From Deinococcus planocerae (lineage in GTDB: Bacteria > Deinococcota > Deinococci > Deinococcales > Deinococcaceae): a stretch of DNA of 45,038 bases. The stretch spans positions 1 through 45,038 of the forward strand of contig NZ_PNOR01000036.1 of NCBI RefSeq assembly GCF_002869765.1, read 5' to 3'. The notes beneath the pieces were generated by a model. That model was not told where the DNA came from and searched no databases. It saw only the letters and a program-made list of their open reading frames with translations. Both the position numbers and the translations under genes were made by a program. This document shows positions 16,330 through 28,500 of the stretch, one piece after another; the first letter of the stretch is position 1, and every line of letters begins with the position of its first letter.

Positions 16330-17445
16330 GTGAAGCTCTACCCCCGCCTGTTCCTCTCGCACCTGCTGGTCATCCTGATCGCCGTCGTGGCCATGCTGGT
16401 CCTGACCGAACTGCTGGCCCCCGCCTTCGTGCGTCACCACGTCGAGCAGATGGTGCGGCTGATCGGCCCGGACGGGGCGAGTCTGCGCCCCGACCTGGAA
16501 CGGGGGATGCGGCGCACCCTCAATTCGGCCCTGTTGGTGTCCCTCCCGCTCGCGCTGCTGGTGGCCGCCCTCACCGCCCTGCTCTCCGCACGGCGGGTCG
16601 TCCACAGCGTGACCCTGTTGCGTGACGGGAGCCACGCCATCGCGGCGGGCGAGTATCGGCGGCGTCTTCCCGAGCAAGGAAACGACGAACTGACCGACCT
16701 CGCCCGGCACTACAACCGCATGGCCGGGGCGCTGGAACGGGTCGAACAGGGCCGAATAGAACTCATCTCGAATGTCGCGCACGAACTACGCACACCTCTG
16801 GCTGCTCTACGCGGGTACGCCGAGGCCTTGAGAGACCGGGTGCTGGGCCCCGAGGTGGCTTCGGATGCCATCGTGCGGGAGACGGCGGCGATGGAGCGGC
16901 TGGTGCGGGACCTCAGCCTGGTGTCCCGGGTGGAGGCGGGGGCGGTCGAATTGCACCCCACGGACTTCCACCCAGCGGACCTGCTGAAGTCCGCCCTGGA
17001 ACGCTTCGAGGGCGCCGCCCAAGACCGGGGCGTCCGCCTGGCCGTGCTGCCGGACGAACCCCTTCCAAACGTCACGGCGGACTTCGAGCGGGCCTCGCAG
17101 GTCCTGGCGAACCTGCTCTCGAACGCCCTGCGGCACACCCCAGGCGGCGGACAGGTCACGCTGACCGCCCGTGCGGAAAACGGTCTTGTCACCTTCGGGG
17201 TGCGCGACACCGGGAGCGGTATCCCCGGGGAGCACCTGGACCGCATCTTCGAGCGGTTCTACCGGGTGGACCCGGCCCGCACCCGGGGGGAGGGAAGCGG
17301 CGTCGGCCTGACCATCGCCAGAGGGCTGGTCGAGCGCATGGGCGGCACGCTGACGGTCACCTCCAGTTCAGAGGGCAGCACCTTCACCTTTACCTTGCTC
17401 GCCGCCCACGTGGTCAAACCTCGCCATGTCGCTGGCACTCCTTGA
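16330..17445 (+). CDS. Sensor histidine kinase
   Basis: A 371-residue membrane kinase. Transmembrane helices lie at about 9-34 and 66-86 and enclose a short (about 30-residue) sensor loop. A HAMP linker follows (about 87-140), then the dimerisation/phosphoacceptor domain with His151 (NVAHELRTPLAAL). The ATPase domain has the N box (LANLLSNALRHTPGG), the G1 box (GVRDTGSGIP) and G2 (GEGSGVGLTI). The start is GTG at 16330 with GGAGG 5 bases upstream. The very small sensor loop suggests detection within the membrane or through a partner rather than a dedicated metal-binding domain. It ends 16 bases from the convergent Csp gene. Confidence 0.85.
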   Translation: MKLYPRLFLSHLLVILIAVVAMLVLTELLAPAFVRHHVEQMVRLIGPDGASLRPDLERGMRRTLNSALLVSLPLALLVAALTALLSARRVVHSVTLLRDGSHAIAAGEYRRRLPEQGNDELTDLARHYNRMAGALERVEQGRIELISNVAHELRTPLAALRGYAEALRDRVLGPEVASDAIVRETAAMERLVRDLSLVSRVEAGAVELHPTDFHPADLLKSALERFEGAAQDRGVRLAVLPDEPLPNVTADFERASQVLANLLSNALRHTPGGGQVTLTARAENGLVTFGVRDTGSGIPGEHLDRIFERFYRVDPARTRGEGSGVGLTIARGLVERMGGTLTVTSSSEGSTFTFTLLAAHVVKPRHVAGTP

Positions 17446-17461
17446 CCGGGCGTCAACCACT

Positions 17462-17884
<423 letters not shown>

Positions 17885-17970
17885 GGTCATTCTCCTGGGA
17901 AGAAGGGGCGTGGTGGCCGAAGTGGGGTAACGGCGGACCCACCGTCACCCCACCAGCGTAGGCAGCGCCG

Positions 17971-17987
17971 TGTTCAGCTTGTGTAAA
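17971..17987 (-). promoter_or_regulatory. Copper-gene motif, copy 2 (csp gene)
   Basis: On the minus strand the sequence is TTTACACAAGCTGAACA, upstream of the Csp gene. See copies at 14997-15013 and 22818-22834. Confidence 0.55.
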
Positions 17988-17988
17988 G

Positions 17989-18480
17989 TCAGGATGACCC
18001 TTGAAGGGCATTGCGTCGTCGTACGTCCGTAAGAACCGCCGCAGGTCGGCGAGGGTCAGGAACGCCCCGCCCTCCGGGGTGGGTGAGCGCGCTCACCAGG
18101 CCGGAACACACGTCAGTCAGGCGCTCGCCCCAGGTGGCTTGGTCCACGTCGAGCAGGCCCGTCCCCTCATCCCCCATGTGCAGAACATTGCACAGGCGAA
18201 AGTCGCCGTGCAGGTGCGTGCGGGGCAGGGCCAGCTCCTCGGGAAAGGCCGCGTGCAGGCGCGCGGTCACGTCGGGCAGCAACGCGCGGGTCGTCTCCGT
18301 CACCGCCAGGGCGAAGCATTCGTCGGCCGCCCGCAAGCCATCGGCGTCCCGGGCGCGATCTGTCCAGGTGACGCGGCGCGCATCAGGTCCACCACGTCGT
18401 ACGGGGAGCCGGCCAGCACGTCCCGGTGGAAGCGCCCGAAATGACACGAGATGTTCTGGCCGCATTTTGCGGGCGGGGTC
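17989..18480 (-). pseudogene. Aminoglycoside-phosphotransferase-family gene, frameshifted remnant
   Basis: Pieces of a kinase of the APH/choline-kinase fold are visible on the minus strand. One frame gives FHRDVLAGSPYDVVDLMRAA. A second gives a helical stretch, then LPRTHLHGDFRLCNVL (the HGDxxxxN catalytic loop) and LLDVDQATWGERLTDVC (the metal-binding Asp region). The two parts are in different frames, and the N-lobe with its ATP-binding elements is missing, so the gene is broken. The original substrate is unknown. It lies between the copper genes and ada, and its upstream part overlaps the ada promoter region. Confidence 0.65.
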
Positions 18481-18558
18481 GTGGGTCGTGCTGGGGTGAG
18501 AGGCGCCGGGGAGTGGTGCTCGCAGGAGGGGAGACACATCACAGGCACCACGCGCAAA

Positions 18559-18580
18559 TTTGAGCGCAAGAAACGGATAG
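18559..18580 (+). promoter_or_regulatory. Ada-box-like sequence upstream of ada
   Basis: TTTGAGCGCAAGAAACGG, extending to 18580, resembles the E. coli Ada box (AAAGCGCAAGA-type core). A 22-base copy with one difference occurs at 20225-20246. It lies 64 bases before the chosen ada start. Confidence 0.5.
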
Positions 18581-18643
18581 TCCTCGCCTTCCGGCTTGGG
18601 TAGCGTGGTGACGAGCAACCCCAGAAGCGAGGTGTCCCCCTTG

Positions 18644-19702
18644 GTGTCCATCCTCCTGCCCGAGTCCACGTCTGCCGATCCTCGGTGGCTCGCGGTCCTC
18701 GCCCGTGACCCCCGTGCGGACGGGACGTTCTGGTACGCGGTTCGCACCACCCATATCTACTGCCGCCCCAGTTGTCCCTCCCGCCACGCCCGGCGCGAGA
18801 ACGTCACCTTTTACGACACGCCTGCACAGGCCCGCGCCGACGGCTACCGGCCCTGTCTCCGCTGTCAACCCGATGAGGTCAGCGTCCATGAGCAACTCGT
18901 CGCGCGAGTGCAACACCTGCTCGACACGGTGTCCCCCACCCCCAGCCTGGGTGAGTTGGCCGCGGCTGTAGGGTTAAGCCCCTTCCACCTGCAACGGGTC
19001 TTCAAGCGCGCCACCGGCCTGAGTCCCAAGCAGTACGCCCTGCGGGCCCGCACGGAACGCCTCAAGGGCGAGTTGCGGGACGGGGCGCGCGTGACCCCCG
19101 CCCTGTACGAGGCCGGGCACACCTCCTCCCGCACCCTGTACGACCGCGACACCGATCAGCTTGGGATGACCCCGACGGCCTACCGGCGCGGCGGCGCCCA
19201 CCAGACCATCGGCTATACCCTTACCGACAGTCCCCTGGGCCGGATGCTCGTCGCCGCTACCGCGCGTGGCCTCTGTGCTGTGCGCTTCGGGGAGGACGAG
19301 GCCCTGATGAGGGAACTGCGCGCCGAGTATCCACGGGCTGAACTCGTCGAGGATGCCCCGGGTCTCGCGCCCTATCTGGAGGCGCTGCGCGCCCAACTCG
19401 CCGGGCGCGCGGCGCCCGCCCTGCCCACCGACCTTCCCGGGACGGAGTTCCAGCGCCGCGTCTGGGAGGCGCTGCGCCGCATTCCCCCCGGCGAGACCCG
19501 TTCCTATGCCCAGGTCGCCGAGATGATCGGGGCGCCGACTGCCGTGCGGTCGGTGGCGCGGGCCTGCGCGACCAACCCTGTCGCCCTGGTCGTGCCGTGT
19601 CACCGTGTAGTGCGAACAGGCGGCGCGCTGGCGGGCTATCGCTGGGGCATCGAGCGCAAGCGGGCGCTGCTCCAGCAGGAAAGGGCGTTCGCCACCGATT
19701 AG
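18644..19702 (+). CDS. ada: Ada: bifunctional methyl-phosphotriester/O6-methylguanine repair protein and activator
   Basis: About 352 residues, close to the E. coli Ada length of 354. The N-terminal domain has the four zinc cysteines in YCRPSCPSRHARRENVTF and PCLRCQPDE, the first of which would accept methyl groups from phosphotriesters. An AraC-type helix-turn-helix follows (LGELAAAVGLSPFHLQRVFK). The C-terminal methyltransferase domain has the active site VVPCHRVVRTGG. GTG at 18644 gives the family-like distance to DPRWLAVLARDPRADG and has GAGG upstream; GTG at 18632 or TTG at 18596 are alternatives. The full-length protein should both repair DNA and activate adaptive-response genes, likely including itself through the upstream Ada-box-like sequence. 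Confidence 0.9.
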   Translation: MSILLPESTSADPRWLAVLARDPRADGTFWYAVRTTHIYCRPSCPSRHARRENVTFYDTPAQARADGYRPCLRCQPDEVSVHEQLVARVQHLLDTVSPTPSLGELAAAVGLSPFHLQRVFKRATGLSPKQYALRARTERLKGELRDGARVTPALYEAGHTSSRTLYDRDTDQLGMTPTAYRRGGAHQTIGYTLTDSPLGRMLVAATARGLCAVRFGEDEALMRELRAEYPRAELVEDAPGLAPYLEALRAQLAGRAAPALPTDLPGTEFQRRVWEALRRIPPGETRSYAQVAEMIGAPTAVRSVARACATNPVALVVPCHRVVRTGGALAGYRWGIERKRALLQQERAFATD

Positions 19703-19782
19703 CCGGAGCTTCTGGAGCCGGAGGACCGGAAACCCCTCCGAATCTCACCCAGACGCAGGCTCATCCCCATCTTGGAGCTGCC

Positions 19783-20229
19783 ATGCAGATTCAGACCGCC
19801 GACCCTTCGCACCTCGACCTCCTGCTGCCCCTGTTCGCGGCCTACCAGCGCTTCTACCGCGCCCAACCCGACGAGGCGCGCAACCGGGCTTTCCTGGCGC
19901 GGCTGCTCGCCACGCTGGACCTGGGGGTCCAGTACCTCGCCCTGGGGAATCAGGGGCCGCTCGGTTTCGCCACCCTGTACTTCCCCCTGTCCTCGGTGAG
20001 CGCGCAGCCCTCCTGCCTGCTCAATGACCTCTTCGTCATCCCTAAAGCCCGGGGCGCGGGGACAGGCCGGGCGCTGATCGAGCGGGCCCGGCAGCACGCG
20101 GCGGAGGCCAGGTACGCGACTCTGCGTTGGCAGACCGAGCAGGCGAACGAGACGGCGCAGCGGCTGTATGACGGGCTGGGCACGACACGCACCGCCTGGT
20201 TCACCTACAGCCTGCCCACCGGAGTTTGA
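19783..20229 (+). CDS. GNAT-family N-acetyltransferase
   Basis: A 148-residue GCN5-related acetyltransferase. The acetyl-CoA loop is visible as VIPKARGAGTGRALIERA. It is followed by the beta-5/alpha-4 region (TLRWQTEQANETAQRLYDGLG) and a C-terminal aromatic strand (WFTYSL). The ATG at 19783 has GGAG 6 bases upstream. It lies 80 bases downstream of ada in the same direction, so it may be co-transcribed, but the substrate cannot be predicted. Its stop codon is inside the second 22-bp Ada-box-like repeat. Confidence 0.85.
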   Translation: MQIQTADPSHLDLLLPLFAAYQRFYRAQPDEARNRAFLARLLATLDLGVQYLALGNQGPLGFATLYFPLSSVSAQPSCLLNDLFVIPKARGAGTGRALIERARQHAAEARYATLRWQTEQANETAQRLYDGLGTTRTAWFTYSLPTGV

Positions 20230-20246
20230 GCGCAAGAATCGGATAG
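20225..20246 (+). promoter_or_regulatory. Second Ada-box-like repeat
   Basis: TTTGAGCGCAAGAATCGG, extending to 20246; 21 of 22 bases match 18559-18580. It overlaps the GNAT stop codon and lies 45 bases before the EamA transporter gene, suggesting that gene could be under Ada control. Confidence 0.45.
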
Positions 20247-20291
20247 CCGCGGGGGGACACGCCCGGGCAGCATGGGGAGCAGGAGAACGCC

Positions 20292-21185
20292 ATGACACCC
20301 AGAGACCTGACCGCGCTGCTCGTCCTGTCCGCCCTGTGGGGCGGCTCGTTCCTGTTCATGCGGATCGCCGCACCCGCCCTCGGTCCTGTGCTGCTGATCG
20401 AACTGCGCGTTCTGATCGCCGGGCTGGCTCTCCTTGCCTTCGCGCTGGCGACCAGGGCACTCCCTGGGTTTCGTTCGCGCTGGAAACATTTTCTGGTGAT
20501 CGGGGTCATCAATTCGGCGCTGCCCTTCGTGCTGATTGCCACGGCGGAGTTGCACATCACCGCCTCGCTGGCAGCCACGCTCAATGCCACCACGCCCCTG
20601 TTCGGGGTTCTCGCCGCGGCGCTCTGGCTCGGAGAGCGGCTGACGTGGGGCAAAGGGGCAGGGCTGCTGCTCGGCCTGCTGGGCGTCGCCGTCCTGGTCG
20701 GTCTGGGGCCGATGGCGCTCACCCCGGTGGTGTGGCTCTCGATAGGGGCCTCGCTGCTGGGCGCGCTGTCCTACGGGGTGGCCGCCGTGTACACGCGGAA
20801 GAACATGAGGGGGACGCCCCCCCTCGCGCTGGCGCTGTACAGCCAGCTCCTTGCGGCTGGGGTGTTGCTGCCCGCGGTGCCGTTCACCTGGCCGGATCAG
20901 GCCCCGTCGGGCGTGGTGATCGCCTCGGTGCTGGCGCTGGCCCTGCTGTCCACAGCCGTCGCGTACCTGCTGTACTTCGGCCTGATTCAGCGGGTGGGGC
21001 CGACCAAGGCGACGATGGTGACGTACCTTTCCCCAGCCTTCGGCATCCTGTGGGGTGTGCTGCTGCTACGGGAACCGCTCAGCGTGTGGACCTTCGTGGG
21101 GTTCGGGCTAATCCTGGTGAGCGTGGCCCTGATCACAGGCGTCCGGCCCCAGCGTCCGCCCGCCAACATGCCCACGAAGGCGTGA
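20292..21185 (+). CDS. EamA/DMT-family transporter
   Basis: A 297-residue inner-membrane protein with about ten hydrophobic helices arranged as two EamA repeats. The first begins LTALLVLSALWGGSFLFMR; the second begins near residue 150, after GVAVLVGLGP. SALPFVLIATAELHI and PLFGVLAAALWLGERL are typical of the family. It exports small metabolites or drugs by proton exchange; the specific substrate is unknown. AGGAGAA lies 6 bases before the ATG. The second Ada-box-like repeat is directly upstream. It is only distantly similar to the other EamA gene at 21890. Confidence 0.85.
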   Translation: MTPRDLTALLVLSALWGGSFLFMRIAAPALGPVLLIELRVLIAGLALLAFALATRALPGFRSRWKHFLVIGVINSALPFVLIATAELHITASLAATLNATTPLFGVLAAALWLGERLTWGKGAGLLLGLLGVAVLVGLGPMALTPVVWLSIGASLLGALSYGVAAVYTRKNMRGTPPLALALYSQLLAAGVLLPAVPFTWPDQAPSGVVIASVLALALLSTAVAYLLYFGLIQRVGPTKATMVTYLSPAFGILWGVLLLREPLSVWTFVGFGLILVSVALITGVRPQRPPANMPTKA

Positions 21186-21314
21186 CCCAGAGACCGTCCT
21201 GGCTGGCCCCATCTCCGCCGCCGCGTAAGGTCAGCGCCCTGCCCTGAAGCAGGTTGACCTCCCTGACAGATATGTTCGGGCGCTTGTGCGTGGTACGCGA
21301 GGTTCCGCCACCTC

Positions 21315-21827
21315 CTACTCTTGCCGCTTGCTGGGCTGGGGGAGGGGCGGCAACCGGGCGGGGACAGGCGACGACTGAACGATCGAAGTCGTCGTGCTGC
21401 CATAGATCAGAAAGCGGTCGAGCAGTCGGTCGAGCTGTTCCATCGACGGCAGGTGAACGCGCAGGATGAAGCAGTCGTCGCCCGTGATGCGGTGACACTC
21501 CACCACCTCCGGGATGCGTCTGGCCAGCTCCACAATCTGGGCCAGACGCCCACTGTGCGGACGGACCCGCACGTAGGCACTCAGGGGCAGACCGAACGCA
21601 CGCGGGTCCAGGTCCAGCCGGTAGCCCCGAATCACCTCCGCCTCCTCCAGCCGACGCACCCGCTCCGTCACCGCGGGTGAGGACATGCCGACCCGGCGTG
21701 CCAGTTCCGCCATCGTCAGCCTGGGATCGGCCTGGAGAACGCCCAGAATGCGCGGGTTCACCTCGTCCAGCAGCGGGCTCGTGAGGTCGTAGGTAAGAAC
21801 GGGTTCTTCTTTCATTTCCTCAGGCAT
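21315..21827 (-). CDS. Lrp/AsnC-family transcriptional regulator
   Basis: A 170-residue protein with an N-terminal helix-turn-helix (DPRLTMAELARRVGMSSPAVTERVRRLEEAEVI) and the C-terminal ligand-binding/oligomerisation (RAM) domain (AYVRVRPHSGRLAQI, then CHRITGDDCFILRVH). The ATG at 21827 has GGGAGG 6 bases upstream; 21815 is an internal alternative. It is transcribed divergently from the EamA transporter at 21890 across a 62-bp gap that holds an inverted repeat. This is the usual layout for an Lrp-type regulator controlling an amino-acid exporter. Confidence 0.9.
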   Translation of the reverse strand: MPEEMKEEPVLTYDLTSPLLDEVNPRILGVLQADPRLTMAELARRVGMSSPAVTERVRRLEEAEVIRGYRLDLDPRAFGLPLSAYVRVRPHSGRLAQIVELARRIPEVVECHRITGDDCFILRVHLPSMEQLDRLLDRFLIYGSTTTSIVQSSPVPARLPPLPQPSKRQE

Positions 21828-21840
21828 CTGGGGCCTCCCG

Positions 21841-21881
21841 CCTTAAAGTGTCGATATACGTCGCCGGACTCGCACTTTAGG
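21841..21881. promoter_or_regulatory. Inverted repeat in the Lrp/EamA divergent promoter region
   Basis: CCTTAAAGTG (21841-21850) and CACTTTAGG (21873-21881) form an inverted pair with one extra T. Placed in the shared promoter region, it is a candidate operator for the Lrp-type regulator. Confidence 0.5.
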
Positions 21882-21889
21882 CTGAAACG

Positions 21890-22771
21890 ATGGCTGAAGC
21901 GAAGACCGCTCTTCAACTCCCACGCCTGGCGGGTGGCGTGCCGCCCCACGCCTACTTCCTCGTCAGTGCGGTCTTCCACTACCTGGGACCCGCCTTCGCT
22001 GTCCTGCTGTTCGCCCGGGTGGAGGTCCTGGGCGTGGCCTGGCTGCGCATCGCCAGCGCCGCGCTGATCTTTGCCGTGTGGCGACGGCCGTGGCGGACCT
22101 TCGCGCGTGCTCAACCGCGGGAGCGCCGCCTGATCCTCGCCCAGGGCGTGGTCCTGGGACTGATGAATTCGTGCTTTTACCTCGCCATCGACCGGCTTCC
22201 CCTGGGCACCGTCGGCGCCATCGAGTACGTGTTCTCCATCGCCCTCGCCGCCTTCGGGCTGCGCTCGTGGCGGAACTGGGGGGCGCTGGGTCTGGCGGTG
22301 GCGGGGGTGGCCCTGCTGACCCAGGTGCGGCTGGGCGGATCACCGCTGGGCTTCGCGCTCGCCTTCGTCAACGGTCTGCTGTTCATGCTGTACGTAGTGC
22401 TGGGCCACCGCCTCGCGCGCGACGGGGGCGGGGCGGGCATTGACCGCCTGGCCGCCGCGATGCTGGTGGCGCTCGTGGTCGTCATGCCGCTCGGGCTCCG
22501 CGAGGCATGGCCCGCCCTCACATCCCCGGCCCTGCTGCTGGCGGGTATCGGGGTCGGGGTGTGTTCGTCGGTCATCCCCTACATCTGCGATCAACTGGCG
22601 ATGGCCCGGCTGCCGCGCGCAACGTTTGCCCTACTGTTGTCGCTCCTGCCCGCCTCGGCGGCCTTGATCGGCGCGGTGGTGCTTCGCCAGATTCCTACCC
22701 TCCTTGAAGTCCTGGGCATAGGCCTGGTCGTGCTGGCCGTGGCCGTTCACCAGGAAAGAGCGAACGGATGA
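21890..22771 (+). CDS. EamA-family exporter (RhtA-like)
   Basis: A 293-residue ten-helix EamA/DMT protein. Recognisable stretches include LGPAFAVLLFARVEVLGVAWLR, QGVVLGLMNSCFYLAIDRLP, LGTVGAIEYVFSIALAA and VIPYICDQLAMARLP. This pattern fits the RhtA/YddG-like branch that exports threonine, homoserine or other amino acids. Its divergent Lrp/AsnC partner supports amino-acid export; the exact substrate is inferred. The 62-bp shared promoter region holds the inverted repeat at 21841-21881. Confidence 0.85.
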   Translation: MAEAKTALQLPRLAGGVPPHAYFLVSAVFHYLGPAFAVLLFARVEVLGVAWLRIASAALIFAVWRRPWRTFARAQPRERRLILAQGVVLGLMNSCFYLAIDRLPLGTVGAIEYVFSIALAAFGLRSWRNWGALGLAVAGVALLTQVRLGGSPLGFALAFVNGLLFMLYVVLGHRLARDGGGAGIDRLAAAMLVALVVVMPLGLREAWPALTSPALLLAGIGVGVCSSVIPYICDQLAMARLPRATFALLLSLLPASAALIGAVVLRQIPTLLEVLGIGLVVLAVAVHQERANG

Positions 22772-22817
22772 CTTGCCCGTTGGGTGACTTCGCCAGCAAA
22801 GCGCACGCCTAACTCCT

Positions 22818-22834
22818 TTTACAGGAGCTGAACA
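22818..22834 (+). promoter_or_regulatory. Copper-gene motif, copy 3 (P-type ATPase)
   Basis: TTTACAGGAGCTGAACA lies 51 bases before the ATPase ATG. It differs from the csp copy at two of 17 positions. Confidence 0.55.
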
Positions 22835-22885
22835 CATCGGCTCTACGTTGGCCCCACACGCCTGGGGAAGGCGAGAGGGGGCACG

Positions 22886-25354
<2,469 letters not shown>

Positions 25355-25536
25355 CGGCAAGAAGACGAGCGGGACCAAACATGCGCAGAAGCGTGGCCCG
25401 GTCCCGCTTGAGCCAGTGGTGGAACAAAAAGATGGATGGCCATCAGCCGCATGGGCGAGGGCTTAGCGTTTGTTCTTGCGCCGCTACTGGCATCACCCCA
25501 AGACCAGGGGCTCACCCTCAAACACGTCACCCTTGG
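25355..25536. other. Intergenic region between ATPase and array 1
   Basis: It holds an inverted repeat: AGCGGGACC (25368-25376) and GGTCCCGCT (25400-25408) with a 23-base loop and no T-run, a possible ATPase terminator. No credible gene. This is the leader-distal side of array 1. Confidence 0.5.
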
Positions 25537-28500
25537 CGGTTCACCCCCACGCGAGTGGGGAAGACACCCTGACCGTCTGGGCTCGGCCAGGACTACCCGG
25601 TTCACCCCCACGCGAGTGGGGAAGACGTTACCCCCGAGCCCGCCCCCGACCTGGGGACCGGTTCACCCCCACGCGAGTGGGGAAGACCTCGGGCGTCTTG
25701 TCGGGGTCCGGCTCAGGCTCGGTTCACCCCCACGCGAGTGGGGAAGACGGCGTGTTCGCCCCCCTGCGGGAACGCGCCTTCGGTTCACCCCCACGCGAGT
25801 GGGGAAGACTGAGGCGCATACGCTCTACACCACGCATGAGCCGGTTCACCCCCACGCGAGTGGGGAAGACGAGGCAGGCGAGAAACTGCCGGACCTGCTC
25901 CTCGGTTCACCCCCACGCGAGTGGGGAAGACGCGGGCAAGGCCGTCCTCGCCGCTGACCCCGACGGTTCACCCCCACGCGAGTGGGGAAGACGACACAAA
26001 TTGAGGACGGCCCCAGGCCGCTCACGGTTCACCCCCACGCGAGTGGGGAAGACATCCAATGCCATGTTCTTAGAGTGCCAGGTGACGGTTCACCCCCACG
26101 CGAGTGGGGAAGACGTGCCGACGCGCCAGGCGTCCGGGGAGAGCCGCGGTTCACCCCCACGCGAGTGGGGAAGACACTCGGACTCGTGGGCGGTCACGAG
26201 GCACCGCCGGTTCACCCCCACGCGAGTGGGGAAGACTGTCTGAGGCGGTCACGGCGGGGCCCGGTCAGCGGTTCACCCCCACGCGAGTGGGGAAGACGAC
26301 ACAAATTGAGGACGGCCCCAGGCCGCTCACGGTTCACCCCCACGCGAGTGGGGAAGACGCGCGCGTCTCTGAGGGGGCCGCGCCCTTCGCCGGTTCACCC
26401 CCACGCGAGTGGGGAAGACTCGCGGCGGTTGTTGCGACTCTCGGTTATACCCGGTTCACCCCCACGCGAGTGGGGAAGACGAGCTGGTGGACTACCTCGG
26501 CTTCCCGAAGAACGGTTCACCCCCACGCGAGTGGGGAAGACCCGTCTTTGACGTGCTTCTCGTCGTCCACGAGCGGTTCACCCCCACGCGAGTGGGGAAG
26601 ACCCGCGCCTTCTCCGGGTCGGTGATGACGTTCTCGGTTCACCCCCACGCGAGTGGGGAAGACGAAATATCCGGGTGCTAAGTGGTTGATGGCCCCGGTT
26701 CACCCCCACGCGAGTGGGGAAGACCTTCCACGCCGCCAAAGAGTGTCTTCAATTGGCGGTTCACCCCCACGCGAGTGGGGAAGACAGTTCGCCTCATGGC
26801 TCGTGGGTGACGCGGAGCGGTTCACCCCCACGCGAGTGGGGAAGACTTCACGTCATCCTCCTCACCCCGCAGCGGGGCCGGTTCACCCCCACGCGAGTGG
26901 GGAAGACTGACGCCCGGCTCTCAACATCAGGGGGTGCGCCGGTTCACCCCCACGCGAGTGGGGAAGACCGCCTTCAAAGAGAACCGCGCCCGACCAACGG
27001 CGGTTCACCCCCACGCGAGTGGGGAAGACGCCCTGCGCTGTGACGCCAGGGCGTGAATCTCGGTTCACCCCCACGCGAGTGGGGAAGACCCCGAGGGCAC
27101 CGCCCGGCGCGTCTATAGCGACGGTTCACCCCCACGCGAGTGGGGAAGACGCCTTCGTCCATAGCGTGTTGACGGTTGCCAGCGGTTCACCCCCACGCGA
27201 GTGGGGAAGACGCCCGCTACAAAGGCTGGCCCGAGCCTATCCACGGTTCACCCCCACGCGAGTGGGGAAGACTGCATCCTCTGTGTGATGGGCTGCGCGA
27301 ATGACGGTTCACCCCCACGCGAGTGGGGAAGACCTCCTGCGACACCCGCTTTTCCGCCTCGGCAACGGTTCACCCCCACGCGAGTGGGGAAGACCAGAGG
27401 TCGCCCGCCATCATGGCCACCGTGAGCGGTTCACCCCCACGCGAGTGGGGAAGACACGACGACCACCACGGACCCCACCCTCGAACTCGGTTCACCCCCA
27501 CGCGAGTGGGGAAGACCTCCTGCGACACCCGCTTTTCCGCCTCGGCAACGGTTCACCCCCACGCGAGTGGGGAAGACCCCGTCAGTCCCCACCAGAGGCG
27601 CTGGTACCACGGTTCACCCCCACGCGAGTGGGGAAGACCTCGCGGTAGGCGGCGCGGGCGTCGAGACCTTCGGTTCACCCCCACGCGAGTGGGGAAGACC
27701 GCACGCTCGTGCCCGACACCTCGCCGAAGTTCGGTTCACCCCCACGCGAGTGGGGAAGACAGCTCGGCCTTGAGCGCCTCGGCGCCCTCGTCCGGTTCAC
27801 CCCCACGCGAGTGGGGAAGACGGCCCCGAGCAGGGGGATCAGGTCAGGCGCCTCGGTTCACCCCCACGCGAGTGGGGAAGACCGCGTCGAGGTCACCGAC
27901 ACCACCATCCGCATCGGTTCACCCCCACGCGAGTGGGGAAGACTCCTTGATCTTCTTCTTGTCGCGCTGGCGTGCCGGTTCACCCCCACGCGAGTGGGGA
28001 AGACCCCCTCGCCGAGCGCCCCCGTCGCCGGGTCGCCGGTTCACCCCCACGCGAGTGGGGAAGACTAGATGTCCTGGCCCATCTGGGTCTGGCTCATCGG
28101 TTCACCCCCACGCGAGTGGGGAAGACGTGGCGGTCGCGGTCATCTGCGCCCTGCTCGTCGGTTCACCCCCACGCGAGTGGGGAAGACAGCCCCCTTGACT
28201 TCTTGATGGTGGAGGCGAGCGGTTCACCCCCACGCGAGTGGGGAAGACGGATTCCCGGTATTTGGATCACCGCGAGGGTCGGTTCACCCCCACGCGAGTG
28301 GGGAAGACACGCTCTCCAATGCGGCGCGCGGCACGACGACCGGTTCACCCCCACGCGAGTGGGGAAGACTCGTGGTGCAGCGTGTACAGCAGCCCGTTGA
28401 CCGGTTCACCCCCACGCGAGTGGGGAAGACCGGTCGCCGCCGCCGTCACGGACGCCTGTGCCCGGTTCACCCCCACGCGAGTGGGGAAGACTTCAGGGCC

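Noticed and set aside
20292..22771. Recent duplication of the two EamA transporters
   Set aside because: They share family features but little residue identity by eye; they look like separate subfamilies.
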